Shown in pieces: positions 10,131-20,800 of a stretch of 64,000 nucleotides of DNA. The notes beneath the pieces were generated by a model. The model ran no database searches and was not told the origin of the DNA. It saw nothing but the letters and a program-made list of their open reading frames with translations. The translations under genes were made by a program, and so were the position numbers. Positions within the stretch are counted from its first letter, which is position 1. Each line of letters starts with the position of its first letter. Origin of the DNA: Acanthamoeba lenticulata (lineage: Eukaryota > Discosea > Longamoebia > Acanthamoebidae); the NCBI GenBank assembly GCA_002179805.1, contig NAVB01000318.1:1-64000 (forward strand), read 5' to 3'.

Positions 10131-10770
10131 TCAAGCCATCTCCAAAATACGAAGGTATACAGCCCGTGGAAGTGGCCAACGCCACGGGACATACGCCAGC
10201 GCCAGCCAACCAGCCCGATATAGCCAGGCAAGCGCCACTTCCTTCATCTTCGGGCGCAGCGCGCGGCGAATGTGTGCAGTAGACGGAAGACTTGAGTTGG
10301 GAGTAGTACCAGAGAAGGCGTTGGGGTAACGGCGGACAAGCTCCCTTGCTTGTCCAGCTGTATCCTCCTCGTCATCATCTTCAGCGCTGCTGTCAGGCCC
10401 CGTACGGTCTCCAATACGCTGCGGGTAGGTTCAGGGCGACGTTCAATCAAAAAATCAATGACTTGGAGCAGCATTTCATCAACTTTCAAAATCTCATCTT
10501 GCGTTGGGGTTCAACTCTTCTTACCTTGCGGGTGTACTCGTGGTGAAGGAAGTTATAGCACGGCATGCACACGAGCGGTGCAGGTGCATCATCTTCTAAC
10601 AGGCTCTGCGGCACGCTGGAGGACAGCGGCCGATACTTATCATGCTGTTTCGTTCCAAGACAGAACCCGCAGCGCAGCTGTGAAGTCGAGTGCTCGTTCC
10701 TCGTCTCCGAAGCCTCAGCCGGGTCAGTTCCTTCGTCCGGTGGTGGTGATGGCGGGGCTGTGCCTTCCAT
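10131..10770 (-). CDS. Small protein with two CxxC motifs, unrecognised
   Basis: Exon 1 starts at 10770 (MEGTAPPSPPPDEG) and holds two CxxC pairs about 45 residues apart (RCGFCLGTKQHDKY and LVCMPCYNFLHHEY), a spacing that could bind one zinc ion. After YTRK a donor GTAAGA opens an intron of about 115 bp ending CCCGCAG. Exon 2 is in phase: RIGDRTGPDSSAEDDDEEDT, an acidic linker, then ELVRRYPNAF and a basic/hydrophobic tail ending YLRILEMA. The stop is at 10131. I do not recognise the family; a zinc-knuckle adaptor is one possibility. Additional 5' exons cannot be excluded, since the upstream minus-strand frame to 11065 contains protein-like stretches. Confidence 0.5.
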
Positions 10771-11506
10771 GTTCTGCTTCTGGTTTTGTGCCGGTATGCC
10801 TTTTTTCTTTGTGGTTGGTTGTAGCCGTTACAGTGGGCCGCGTCGAGTGCGGTCGTGAGTGGTCAAGACCTCCGAGGAATTCAGCAGCGTTTGGTTCGTC
10901 CTCTTCCTTTTTATCTTCTAGGCTCGGTCTATGATTCTTGAGCACGGTCTCGGTGCGAGAGCCGGCGTGCTGCAGTGCTGTTGGGTGGTGGTGTTTTTCT
11001 TCACGAGAGAAAAGCAACCAAGCCCCACGTCCCTCTTGTCGACACCATCTGCATTGGGCATACAAGGTGGAAATTCGCTGGCTGACCCTTCTAGCCTTAC
11101 CGTGGACGACACCTCTCGGCCCCGAGCTCTACCCACGGTACTCAAAGTAATCCCCTGATGGTTGTGCGTCGCGTGGCAATCATAAACCAACCGCGACAGA
11201 GATCAAGCAATCAACGTAAGATGGATGAAGTACATGTAACACGTTTTCTTCCTGTTGTTCTCTCTGTGTTCTTTTAGCATAGCACAAGTGATCACCTGAT
11301 CTCCCGCAGCAACCACGCACATTCAGGACTTCTACGGCATGGACCTCCGGCCTTAATGTACAGCCAAAGCCATAACCATTCCGCAAGGTATGCCTCAGAT
11401 GAGCCGGAATGGGCCACCCCAACGGACCAATCATACCCAAAAAACGTTATTATTCAGATTTGCCACCCCCAGACCTTCTTTTTTTGCCCTCAACAAACGA
11501 ACAGCA
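10771..11506. other. Intergenic region between divergent genes
   Basis: It lies between the minus-strand CxxC gene and the plus-strand carrier-like gene, so it should hold both promoters. A minus-strand acidic stretch (EDKKEEDEPNAAEFLGG, near 10880-10930) could be an extra 5' exon of the CxxC gene, but no splice pattern to support that was found. No TATA box was recognised. Confidence 0.4.
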
Positions 11507-13162
11507 TGCCCCGCAGCTTGCCAGTTCTTTCCCGTCCTGTATCCAGCTCGGGTGCTGGTGGTGCTGAATACGTGCCTGACCCTGAGCTGTGGGCTGGCGC
11601 GTCAGTGCTCCTGGGGTTATGTATAGCGTCGTCAGCCCACACTGTGCCGTACTTCGCCTTGGGCATCTCGAGGGACCTTGCGGTTGCCTCCACGTTCCCT
11701 TTACTGGCTGGCAGAAACGCGTTTAATTTTAGTACTGCAAGGGCACAGGCAAAGTCTCTCGCTGCGCGCGCCCGGCAGCGCAAGCAGCCACTCACTGCCC
11801 TGCACCCTGGTTCGCCCCCTCAAGTTAACGCCCCCCCCCCCGAACCCCAAAGCTCAAGTATTTGTGCGAGACGGCAGGTGGAGGGCATAATTGGGTTCAT
11901 TATTCTCCTCATTTTGGATTGTTGTGAGTAACCTTCCATTGCCCGATGTGCTTTGTATGTTCAGCCATTCTGGCAACCTATGGAGAAGAGATTGCCTTTA
12001 GTGCAACATCTTACTTGCTTGACAAATGCTGGTCTCTTTTATCACATGAGCCGGCAACAGATGATCCTACTCTTCTGGTATGTCACTATCATGTGGAGAT
12101 GATGTTTGATGTGTCTCACAAGACAAAACCTCATGTTCAAAACATATTCACTTCTCTTGCAGACATGTGGGCAAGTGGCACACTGGACGCGGAAAGTGGC
12201 CTTCCATGTGCTGTCCTCTATTGCGAGCTTCCCACTTTATGTCACAACTGTGCGGCTCATGGCCTTGTACATGGTTAGATCTTATTTTCTCTTTCATTCT
12301 CTTTCTTTCCGCTCCCCTGCTCCAGCACAAACTGCATGAAAGCTTCGTCACCTCATTGACTAACATCACCATAGTTACCTGATGATGAGGCAAGTTATTA
12401 CCCTACCGGCCTGGTCCAGACTCTGCAGAGTATTAACTACAGTTCCACTTACTTCTATGCGTACACCAGCCTTCTTTTCTCCACTAAATGAACTTGACTT
12501 AACTTGTCTTACAGGTTTGGACCATATGTGCTGCACTCAGTCATTGCAGACTTGCTGAGAACCCTCATTGATGAGAAGCTGGTACACCAAGCTCATTTGC
12601 TTCTTTTCTTTACATATCTAGGCACAGATTCATCAAGTTTTGATGATTAATGGCAATAAAGGCTACCTGTACAGATTGGATTGAGGCCAATCTATTGTGG
12701 TTCATTCCAACATACAACCCAACACTCCACACAACAAAACAAGTGATTGCAAATATCTCAGCTACCAATGGTTCTGTCCTCCTCATGTGCATTCTCCTCA
12801 GGTACATATTTTTCATTTGTATCGTTCTGTGTTTATTTGGCCCTCACTTGCATGGCGCAGTCCTTTGCAGGTCATCACCAGTACACTGGCTCTACAAGGC
12901 AGTGGCATTGATGTAGCACTTGGCATCCCCCACTTTGTTAGTGGTGTGCAGTGCGCCAAGGCTGTCTTCCTCCAGCATGGCCTTCTTGGCTTCTGGCAGG
13001 TGCGTGCTACTGATCAATCACAAATTGATGGCTGGTGGTCTGAACTGTGAAGTGGGTGAGCAGAGCATGTTACCACACTTCTTAAACGTGGTGCCTCCAA
13101 CGGCAATTTCAACCACTACCTGCATGTTGGTGCTCAATGCATTGTCTTTCTTGCATGAGTGA
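11507..13162 (+). CDS. Multi-exon membrane protein resembling the mitochondrial carrier-like SLC25A46 family
   Basis: From 11.88 kb a chain of short exons joins with consistent phase: to T11917 then ILATYGEEIAFSATSYLLDK (to 12077), 12163-12273 (VAFHVLSSIASFPLYVTT), 12326-12373, 12420-12460, 12515-12581 (FGPYVLHSVIADLLRTLIDE), 12622-12668, 12762-12801, 12871-12999 and 13064-13162. The last two read SGVQCAKAVFLQHGLLGFWQ then SMLPHFLNVVPPTAIST, the order of a carrier half-repeat (..G..C......EG..GF..G, then a final helix). FPLYV...FGPYVLH parallels the middle of SLC25A46-type proteins, which sit in the outer mitochondrial membrane and affect fission and lipid traffic. The 5' end (ATG 11507) is provisional. 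The region is visibly more AT-rich than its neighbours. The gene model is firmer than the family name. Confidence 0.45.
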
Positions 13163-13182
13163 CGCCGTTTATTTGTTTAGTG

Positions 13183-13188
13183 AATAAA
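13183..13188 (+). terminator. AATAAA polyadenylation signal
   Basis: AATAAA lies 21 bp after the stop codon of the carrier-like gene on the same strand, supporting the inferred last exon. Confidence 0.6.
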
Positions 13189-13400
13189 TGTCCAACTTAT
13201 GTGGCGGGAGGTGTCCGCCGTGATCTATGGGGGGTAATGGTTGCCATTGCTTAACTTGAAGCGGCCTTGGCCTGACGTCCACTATTTTCTCCTCCACCTT
13301 TTCCTTTCCTTTCATCTGTTCGGTCAAGCAGACACGAAGCCAGCGAATAGGGGGCTAGGGACGGTGCTGGGCCCGTTCGTGTTTGCCTGCTCTTCCTCCC

Positions 13401-13410
13401 CATAAAATGG
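13401..13410 (+). promoter_or_regulatory. TATA/CArG-like element before the HMG-box gene
   Basis: The sequence CCATAAAATGG spans this site about 80 bp upstream of the HMG-box ATG. It contains a TATA-like ATAAAA core and resembles a CArG box but has seven rather than six central A/T bases. The rest of the gap 13189-13485 shows nothing recognisable. Confidence 0.35.
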
Positions 13411-13485
13411 GAAGGGCCCCGTTGAACAAGACCTCATCCGCCGCCAGCAGACCCGCAGCCCCACCGCCTACCGCCTACCGATCCG

Positions 13486-14051
13486 ATGAGCTCCGACAAC
13501 CAGATCACTGCCGCCAAGAAGGGTACCAAGAAGACCACCGCTACTTCCAAGAAGGCGACCAAGGCACCGCTTAAGAAGACTATCGACAAGAAGGCCAAGA
13601 AGGACAAGAAGTCGGCCAAATCATCAACGAAGGCCAAGAAGTCCAAGGCCAAGAAGGACAAGAAGTCGGCCAAGGCCAAGAAGGAGAAGGCCAACACCAA
13701 GAAGGCGAAGGACCCCAACGCGCCCAAGAGGCCCTCTACGGCTTACCTGTTTTTCTGTACGCTTCCGGCTCCTCCGCTTGTCGTGCTACTTGTCGTACTT
13801 GTCGTACTACTTGCTACTCGTCTCAGGCGCCATTACTTCTTTTCGTAGGCAACGAGAAGCGAGAGGAGTTGGCCAAGTCGAAGCCCGAGCTGAAGGGAGT
13901 CGCCGTTCTGAAGGAGCTCGGAGTGATGTGGCGAGAGCTGAGCGATGAGCAGAAGAAGCCCTACACCGAAAAGTACGACCAGGACAAAAGCCGCTACGCC
14001 GACGCTATGAAAGCCTACGCAGCGAGCAACGCCGACAACGCTGAAGAGTAA
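13486..14051 (+). CDS. HMG-box chromatin protein (HMGB/NHP6-like)
   Basis: Exons 13486-13756 and 13849-14051 join in frame across a 92-bp intron and encode 157 residues. The N-terminal 80 residues are extremely Lys/Ala/Ser/Thr-rich ([11 protein letters not shown] repeats), like a histone H1 tail. A single HMG box follows: [73 protein letters not shown] short acidic tail (NADNAEE) ends the protein. The box should bend DNA with little sequence specificity, so the product is an architectural chromatin factor. A long H1-like arm before the box, rather than after two boxes as in animals, is the notable feature. The intron contains short tandem CTTGTCGTACTA-type repeats. Confidence 0.9.
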
Positions 14052-14178
14052 GACGCGCGCTGAGGTACCTCTTAGAGAGTCTTTGCGCAAGACGACTGCC
14101 AGAGACGCACACGATGTAGAGAGTATTTGCTGTGTTCGCGCGTTGGCAATACAAGACGACTTTGAGAAGACGGTGTCT

Positions 14179-15414
14179 CTAGTCCTTCTTCTGCCACTCA
14201 GGCTTGGAGGAGAAGTCGTGCGAGTAAATCATCTTCTTGGTCATGCCACCGTCGATGACCATGTTCTGGCCCGTCATGAAACCCGACTTGCGGCTGTCGC
14301 TCAAGAAGAGGCATGCTTCGGCAATGTCGTCGGGTCTACCCACACGCCCAGCCGGATGCTGCACCACCACAAAGAAGTGAACGAAAGCAGAAGAAGAGAG
14401 AAATGAAGAAGGGAGGAGCACCTGTTTGTGGTCGCTCTCATCGAGCGTCGGCTGCTGTGCCTTGTTGGACTTTTGCCAGTCACGAACCTCGATCCACCCC
14501 GGGCTTGAGGAAGGGACTTGTGGTCAGCCCTACCGCATACGCATGATCACAGATGGTACGGGATAAGCCCACAGCCTACGCACCAGATGGAATTCACTCG
14601 GACGCCATACTCGCCGAGAGAGACGGCCATGGAGTGCGTGAGCGAGAGCACGGCGCCCTTACTGGCGGAATAGGCTTCCGTGCTGGGCTCAGACTGCAGG
14701 GCTCTGTAAGGGGATAGCGTGAGTCGACCGAATCCTTAAACCCTTCTTCGCCGTACCGGGTTGAAGCGATGTTTACTATGGCGCCGCCCTTACCGCTCTT
14801 CTTCATGGCCAACTCGACCACGTGTTTAGCACACAAGTACGGGCCTCTGTCGAGCTCGGTCAGCTCACTCTTCTACAAGATGAGAAGTAACACGTACCGC
14901 ACGTTGATGGCCAGCACGCGGTCAAACAGATCAACTGCGTTGGTCTCAAACATGGAACCGAACCAGCTCACGCCAGCGTTATTTATCAACACGTCCACAC
15001 CCCCTGTAGTCCCCTCAACAGGAATGCTTTAGTGTACATGTAGCAGGATGGAGCACAAGGCGGCTGTGTAAACGCACCGAAAGTGGCGATGGCGGCCTCG
15101 ACCATACGCTTAACGTCTTCCTCCTTGCTCACGTCTGCCTCTACAAACAGAACGTTGGCACCAAGTTGCTCCTTGATGAAGGTTTCATTTTCTCTGCCTG
15201 TATGCAACCACTCGTGATGAGAGATTGCACGGCTGCAGTTTAGGATAGTTCCTGCCCCCCCCCCAGTCCCCGCACCTGCTTCAGCGTCAAGATCTACAAC
15301 CACCACGTTCGCTCCTTCGCGGGCAAAGGCCCTCGCAATGGCTCGCCCCAGACCAGCGCCAGAGCCGGTGACGATGACTGTCTTACTGCCAAAGGTTGTG
15401 CCCCTCACCTCCAT
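14179..15414 (-). CDS. Short-chain dehydrogenase/reductase
   Basis: This is a classical SDR with a Rossmann fold. The start at 15414 is followed by VIVTGSGAGLGRAIARAF (TGxxxGxG cofactor motif) and NVVVVDLDAEAG, an Asp after beta-2 favouring NAD(H). Further exons give FVEADVSKEEDVKRMVEAA, VDVLINNAGVSWFGSM (NNAG), GAIVNIAST (catalytic Ser region), EAYSASKGAVLSLT (YxxxK catalytic pair), SMAVSLGEYGVRVNSI, SPGWIEV, GRVGRPDDIAEACLFLSD and MVIDGGMTKKMIY. About seven short introns separate these blocks. It would interconvert alcohols and ketones; the substrate is not evident. The extra C-terminal tail SHDFSSKPEWQKKD is unusual. It is divergent from the aldehyde dehydrogenase across 188 bp. Confidence 0.88.
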
Positions 15415-15602
15415 CTCAGTGCACTCAGCCTTTCTCGCTCAGTTTTATCCTTTATTTTTCCGTTTCTTCCGCATCTTCACTTTCCGGCACCAATAGGGAC
15501 GCCGTACGGCAATTGCCAGATACGCAAGGTTCCCAAAAGAAAATCCACCGTTTGGGGGCCAACTCTTGCATTTGTCCAACAACACAAACCGTCGTTACCA
15601 AG
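15415..15602. promoter_or_regulatory. Shared divergent promoter region, SDR / aldehyde dehydrogenase
   Basis: Only 188 bp separate the start codons of the minus-strand SDR and the plus-strand aldehyde dehydrogenase. The gap is T/C-rich near the SDR. No TATA box was seen. Such spacing is compatible with a bidirectional promoter. Confidence 0.4.
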
Positions 15603-17569
15603 ATGCTGCGTTCTGCTTCTGTGGCTTCGTCTCGCCTCACCGTACGACTATCACCTTCTATTGTTGCAGATCCATAAGTGTCTCACTCACCCGCCTGCGT
15701 GGAAACAGAGCACCACCGCTTATGGTGTGACTGCCGCTAGGGCTATCGCTGTCGCGGTACCAACAAGCTTAAAGGCGCAGGAAGCGAAATGTATCTAACG
15801 ATTCAAATCGTTCGGCGTCTTTGTGCAGCCCAAGGTCAAGCACACAAAGCTGTTCATCGACAACGAGTGGGTGCACGGTTCGACTGGTGCCACCTTCCAG
15901 ACCATCAATCCTTCCACTGAGGAGGTTATTGCCGAGATCCATGAGGCTAGTGAGCAGGACGTGGAGCTGGCGGTTGCCTCGGGTACACTTCAATTCTTGA
16001 AGCCCCATTTCAGCCACGTCGCTGTTGAAATCATTTGACCGCGAACCAAAACAACTTAATCTTCTTCCACAGCCCGTCAGGCCTTCGACAAGGGCCCTTG
16101 GTCGAAGGCCACCTGCTACGAGCGCTCCAGCCTGCTCAACCGCCTGGCTGACCTGGTGGAGGAGCACAGAGACGAGCTCGCTGCCCTCGAGTCGCTCGAC
16201 AATGGCAAGCCTGTCCATGTTGCCAACGCGGTATGTCGAGCCGTCTGACCTTCATAATAACCACTTGTGCCTTACTTTCGTCCCGTGTTTTTGCCTCGAC
16301 AGGCCGACTTGAGCCTCACCATCCAGTGCTTCCGCTACTACGCTGGCTGGGCCGACAAGATCTCTGGCAAGACTATTCCGACCGCTTCGAACGACTACTT
16401 CACCTACACTCGCAAGGAGCCCATCGGCGTGGCTGCTCAGATCAGTTTGTTTTGCCCTTCCTCTTGGTTGGTCTCATTGAGCTCGTCACTAACCCACTTT
16501 CCTCGCTCGTCCAGTTCCCTGGAACTTCCCGCTACTGATGGCTGCTTGGAAGCTGGCCCCCGTCCTGGCCACTGGCTGTGTGAGCATCCTTAAGCCCGCC
16601 GAGCAGACCCCCCTCACCGCTCTTAGGCTTGGTGAGCTCATCAAGGAGGCCGGCTACCCCGCTGGTGTCGTCAACATCCTCCCTGGTCAGGGCAACACTG
16701 GTGCCCTCTTGGCCAAGCACCCCCTCGTACGTCCTTTTTTGAGATCATGAAGTCACACACAGCTACTCACGCATCGCCACCTCCCACAGGTTGACAAGGT
16801 GGCCTTCACCGGTTCGACTGAAGTTGGCCACAAGATTATGGCTGCTTCGGCTGGCAGCAACCTTAAGCGCGTTACCCTCGAGTTGGGCGGCAAGTCGCCC
16901 AACATCGTCCTTCCTGACGCCGACCTCCAGGATGCCGTCGCTGGCGCCCACTTTGGTCTCTTCTTCAACCACGGCCAAGTGTGCACTGCGGGCTCACGCG
17001 TGTTCGTGCACAAGAAGCAATACGACGAGTTCGTGGAAAGGAGCACGGAGCTCGCCAAGAAGAGGAAGGTCGGCAACCCGCTCCACCCCGAGACCGAGCA
17101 GGGCCCCCAGGTCTCGCAGGAGCAGGTCGACCGCATCTTGCACTACATCAACCTCGGCCAGAAGGAGGGCGCCAACCTGCGCGCCGGCGGTGCCCGCGTT
17201 GGTGACAAGGGCTACTTCGTGGCGCCCACCGTGTTCGCCGACGTGTCGGACAACATGACCATTGCCCGCGAGGAGATCTTCGGCCCGGTCATGTCGATCA
17301 TGAAGTACTCTGACATCGATGAGGTCATCGAGCGTGCCAACGACTCGATCTACGGCCTCGCCGCCGGCGTGTGGACCAGGGACGTCGGCAAGGCTCACTA
17401 CATTGCCAGCAAGCTCAGGGCTGGCACCGTGTGGGTCAACTGCTTCAACGTCTACGACACCGCGACGCCCTTCGGCGGCTTCAAGAGGAGCGGCATTGGC
17501 CGTGAGCTCGGCGAGGAGGCCCTGGCCAACTACTTGGAGCACAAGACCGTCGTCACCAAGCTCTTCTAA
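15603..17569 (+). CDS. Aldehyde dehydrogenase, ALDH1/2 type, probably mitochondrial
   Basis: This NAD-dependent enzyme oxidises aldehydes to acids. [13 protein letters not shown], then [12 protein letters not shown]...AARAIAVA gives an Arg/Ser-rich, acid-free leader typical of a mitochondrial presequence. The core follows across five or six introns: [77 protein letters not shown], then [18 protein letters not shown] (general-base Glu), [14 protein letters not shown] (catalytic Cys; GQxC context), [13 protein letters not shown] and [19 protein letters not shown], ending [10 protein letters not shown]. Residues near the catalytic Cys differ slightly from the usual CCAGSR. The first intron is 28 bp (15642-15669) or 49 bp with an alternative GTGGCT donor at 15621. 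It may act in series with the divergent SDR. Confidence 0.95.
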
Positions 17570-17837
17570 GTCGCTCTCTTCGGCTGCGTAGCGATGTCCC
17601 GCCGTCACGTTTCATACATTTTGCTGCTCGCGTTCCCCCTTGATGGCTGGTTGTACTCTCATTTACTTGCTTCAACAACGTGCGAGCGTGAAAGGAGCAA
17701 AAGCAAAAGCAGATGAAAATGGTTTCTTCAGTAGCTCGCAAATTAATTGTGTCGCGGAGCGACAGTTGAGGCAGCGGCTGACGGCTGGAGAGAACAAGAG
17801 TCAGACATCTCTTTAGAGCGAGCAAAATCGAGAAGTG

Positions 17838-20800
17838 ATGCAGCCTTCTGCGACGCAGCAGCGGGCTTTGCCTTTGCCCGCGCGACCTCCCGTGAATAGG
17901 CCTCTTCCCACCCTACTCCAGGGGGGCGGTCTTGCTGCCGGCGCAGGCGGAGGGAGTGGAAGCAAACGAACAGCAACCGCAGCACCCCTTCCGGCTCACT
18001 TCTATCTCCTCCGCGATCTTGTGCAAAGCGAACAGCGCTATGTCTCTATCCTCAACACTTTCGTTAACGTACGTGAGAGGTCGCGTGATTCGGCAAATGC
18101 GCTGGGAAGGTGCGGCAAGATTGACCGTTTTTTTTTGTCTTCTAGGACTTCTTGGAGCCGCTGCGCAAGGAGGGAATCGTGTCGAAGGAGGATGAGGTCG
18201 CGCTGGTAGGACCTGTGGAGCGTCTTCTTCAGGTCAATCGCGAACTCAACCAAAAGCTGAGCCCGCCAGGCGAGGTCATCTCACTTCTTCGCGTGTGTGA
18301 CGTCTTTTCCGAATCGGTACTCTTCACCCCCCCCCTCCCTCTCCCCTCTTTTTCCTCCTGCGTTCTTTGTGGATTCGTCTTTTATTTGTTTTATAAAATG
18401 AATATTTAATCTTATTTCTTCTACTCATTTCATTATTTTGTTTATTCTTCGCTGATGCCGGCGGTTCCTCTACCATGGGAATAACCAACAGATGGATACC
18501 CTGTTGCCAGTCTATCAAGAATATTGCAGCCACTACAAGCGCGCCAAGGACAAGCTCAATGAGCTCATCCAGAACCCTATCTTCTGCACTTTCATTGAGG
18601 TTCCCTTTCCTTCCCTCCATGTTGTGGTGTGGAAGCCGACTGACGCTCTCCCCGTCTCTGGCAGAGGCTTGAAGTGGTGAACCAGTTCAACCTCTCCATG
18701 CTGCGTAGCTTCTTGGTCCAGCCGCTACAAAGGTGGACGATATTGTCTTTTTTCTCTCTTGCGCGCAACACGCCTGGGGCTGAGAAGCTTCGGCGTATGT
18801 GGTGCACAGGATCTGCCACTATCCGCTGACGCTGAAGGAGCTGGCCAAGTATCTCCCGCCCGAGGCCGACCCGGGCAAGTGGAAGGAGAACATTCTCCGG
18901 CTGGAGAGCACCGCCACGACCATCAACCTCAGCAAGGCCGAAGCCAGGGACATCGAGAAGCTGTTCGAAATTGAGAAGAAGATCGATGGCCTCAGCGTAC
19001 AACCCTTCTCGCTTCAAGACGCCTGTGCTCAACGCTTCTCGATCTCACGCTGGTTGTTCTCATCAGAGCCCGATCGCTTTGGCCGGGCGCAAGCTGGTGC
19101 TGGAGGGTCCGCTTAAGATCAGGAAGAAGCAGATCAAGGAGGGCCACGTCTATTTGTTCAAGTACGCACACCTCCGCTGCCTTTTTTGGGCCATCTCGAC
19201 GGTCACTGACGGGGGATGTTTGCTTGCCCTTGTGCTTTGCAGCGATGCACTGCTGCTGTCGAAGACGGTCGCGGGGGCCAAAGCCTCCTTCGCCGGGTTC
19301 GCCCCGCTCAACAAGTGTGTCGTCCGCACGCTCGAGGAGTTTGACAGTACGGCTCTGTTTCTTGCTCTTCTCCTCCTCCTCCTCGCCTTGTTTCGCCGGT
19401 CAACAGACAGCGGTAGCTCACCACCTCCCGTTTGGCGCAGAGACGGCGATGGCCAAGTACGGATTCGAGCTCACCAACCTGGACTCGCACAAGAAGTGGC
19501 AGTTTTACTGCCAGAACAGCGAGGAGCGGCAGAAGTGGGTGCAGAAGATCCACGACACCACGGCGGCTTACTTGTCCATCGGCAGCTCCGTGTGGGGCAA
19601 TGCCGCAACGGCGGCGGCGGTGGCAGCGGCGACGCCTGATCAATCGGCCGAGAGCCTTGTGAAGCTCAAGGAGCGAGTTGAGCAACTCGAGCAGGAGCGC
19701 AAGCAGATGAGCGAAGAGCTCAGCGCCTTCCGCTTTATCCTGCGCGGGGAGCGGAACGAGAAGCTCAACCTGTCGGAGAGCCACTTTGCGCTGTCGGCCA
19801 GGTCCAACAAGCAGAAGCTGCTCATCAACAAGATGTGGAACCACCTGCGCGCGGGCTCCAAGATCAGCGACGCCGAACTCAAGACCTTTGAGGCCGAGGT
19901 CAAGGAGCTGCTCGGCACCCTGGCCATGGGCGCCAACACCGCGACCTCGCCCCACGCCAGCCCCGCTCCGGGGAGCGACAAGCGTTCGCCCTTCTTCAAG
20001 GGCAGCGCCACGCCCAAGGCCGGCTCTGCCGGCGTTCTGGCCTCGGAGCGCAAGAGCAACGCCGACGACACCCCCGCCTTCTACCACGCCTTCAAGCACT
20101 CGTCGCCCTATTACTACTACGCCGAGAAGCAGGAAGAGGGTACGCGATCCCTCTTTACTACCTCGCCTTCCCCTCCTTATTGATGGCCTTGCTGAGACCA
20201 TCATCATCGACAAACAACAACAACAACGTAACAGGTGACCTCACCGGTGAGGAGGTCAACCTGTTCCAGTACATCACGCGGGACGATGAAATGGAAGACG
20301 GCGACGAGCGGAGAGGTTCCGTGATCTCTGGCGATGACAAGCAGAGGCGGGTCAGCGCAGCCAAGCCCTCTGCCGGCGCTTCCCTCACCCAGAAGGTAAG
20401 GAAGGATTCCTACCCCCCCAATCTTTTCTCTCAGTGTGTCGATGTCGAGGCTCACATTGGCCACTGCGCAGATCGAGCTGCCAGACGATGTGATCAAGGT
20501 GGGCTACCTCTCGAAGAAGGGCGCCAAGAGGCGGAACTGGAAGGACCGCTGGTTCATCCTGAAGAAGGACTCGATCGGGTACTACGCGAGCCCGTCGGAC
20601 GCGACGCCCAAGGGCACGATCTCGCTGCGGCGCTGCTCGGTGTTCAACTCCACGCGGAAGCCCTTCTGCTTCCACGTCTCCAACCTCAACCGCGACTACT
20701 ACATCGTGGCCAAGAACCAGCAGGAGCAGAAGGAGTGGATGGAGGCCATCACGGCCTGCATTGACGAGCTCAAGAAGGAGGAAGAGGAGCAGCCCGAGGC

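Noticed and set aside
10724..11065. Minus-strand frame with an acidic stretch upstream of the CxxC gene
   Set aside because: No in-phase splice to the CxxC exon was found, so it is noted as a possible 5' exon but not annotated.
13434..13727. Minus-strand hydrophobic frame (repeated FLSFLA) opposite the HMG-box gene
   Set aside because: It is the complement of AAG lysine codons; the apparent membrane protein is an artefact.
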